Positions 63,797 to 64,000 of a stretch of 64,000 bases of DNA are shown one piece after another. This DNA is from V1-33 sp039795165. Lineage in GTDB: Bacteria; Verrucomicrobiota; Verrucomicrobiia; Verrucomicrobiales; V1-33. The translations under genes and the position numbers were made by a program. The stretch lies in NCBI GenBank assembly GCA_039795165.1, contig JBDKER010000022.1, positions 1 through 64,000 on the forward strand, written 5' to 3'. A model generated the notes under the pieces. It searched no databases. It worked only from the letters and a program-made list of their open reading frames with translations, and was not told the origin of the DNA. Within the stretch, counting starts at the first letter, position 1. Each line of letters opens with the position of its first letter.

Positions 63797-64000
63797 ATGC
63801 AGGATCCCGTCTTCGTTCAGAACGCCTTCGCGAAAATCGCCCGGCGCTACGTAATCACCAATCACGCCCTCTCCCTCGGCACAGATATTCTCTGGCGCCG
63901 CAAAGTCGCAAGGCTCGTCACAGAACTCCAGCCCGCCACCGTCCTCGACCTCGCCACCGGCAGCGGTGACCTCGCCGCCGCCATCCTCAAGGCAAACCCA
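63797..64000 (+). CDS. MenG/UbiE-type methyltransferase, N-terminal part (runs off the window)
   Basis: Only the first 68 residues lie in the window. The start MQDPVFVQNAFAKIARRY, then ITNHALSLGTDILWRRKV, and the SAM-binding strand VLDLATGSGDLAAAILKANP match the quinone C-methyltransferases UbiE/MenG, which methylate demethylmenaquinone or the ubiquinone precursor. Which quinone it serves cannot be told from this part; menaquinone would be usual for this phylum. It starts 44 bases after the tRNA-Leu CCA end. Confidence 0.85.
   Translation, partial: MQDPVFVQNAFAKIARRYVITNHALSLGTDILWRRKVARLVTELQPATVLDLATGSGDLAAAILKANP

Noticed and set aside
1..64000. CRISPR arrays, rRNA genes and insertion sequences
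   Set aside because: I saw no regularly spaced repeats of CRISPR type, no rRNA-like segments and no DDE transposase with terminal inverted repeats.

Overview
The window reads as a chromosomal segment of a high-GC Verrucomicrobiota bacterium (PVC superphylum). The pointers are a DUF1800/DUF1501 gene pair, a giant secreted protein joining a DUF1080 domain to a PVC-type dehydrogenase/cytochrome c architecture, two adjacent sulfatases, a Tat-exported Gfo/Idh/MocA oxidoreductase, and many Tat- or Sec-exported proteins of unknown role. I cannot fix the genus from sequence reading alone.

Layout. 1-1.9 kb: the end of an integrative element. A tyrosine recombinase and a small excisionase-like HTH gene lie immediately downstream of a tRNA-Ala(CGC) gene and run off the left edge. 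2-11 kb: housekeeping and secreted genes, namely a rhomboid protease, an AraC-type regulator coupled to a secreted zinc peptidase, a phosphodiesterase-like enzyme, dihydroorotase (pyrC), an SNase-like protein, a TPMT-type methyltransferase, a kelch protein and a DUF937 protein. 11.5-18 kb: the DUF1800/DUF1501 pair, a MetE C-terminal-like protein, a DUF3616 protein, a coupled pair of unknown genes and tRNA-Tyr. 18-33 kb: a DHDPS-like aldolase, purL, the 1409-residue multidomain cytochrome, an esterase, murG, two overlapping sulfatases, an alanine-glyoxylate-type aminotransferase and a metallophosphatase. 34-38.8 kb: a three-gene TPR / unknown / vWA operon. 38.9-48.5 kb: aldehyde dehydrogenase, two glycosyltransferases, an EF-hand protein, a ParA ATPase with a roadblock-like partner, and two coupled alpha/beta hydrolases. 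48.5-55.4 kb: lutB-lutA, a Gfo/Idh/MocA protein, a LysM protein divergent from an amidase, a frameshifted pterin dehydratase and a RarD-like transporter. 55.5-63.2 kb: five genes joined by four identical ATGA overlaps. 63.2-64 kb: a small membrane protein, tRNA-Leu and the start of a menG/ubiE-type methyltransferase.

The most interesting block is 55475-63150. It encodes an unknown protein, a RavA-like MoxR AAA+ ATPase, a second unknown protein, a vWA-like protein with a predicted beta-propeller tail, and a helical-solenoid plus beta-propeller protein. The order and the remembered sequence signatures fit the computationally described MoxR-vWA-beta-propeller (bpX) ternary systems, thought to act in biological conflict. 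The experimental function is unknown to me.

A second large-scale signal is strand composition. From about 11-14 kb rightward the + strand becomes strongly C-rich and G-poor whichever strand carries the gene, whereas the first 10 kb are nearly balanced. This looks like replication-strand mutation bias. It explains why + strand proteins are rich in P, T, S and H while - strand proteins are rich in V, G, E, R and W.
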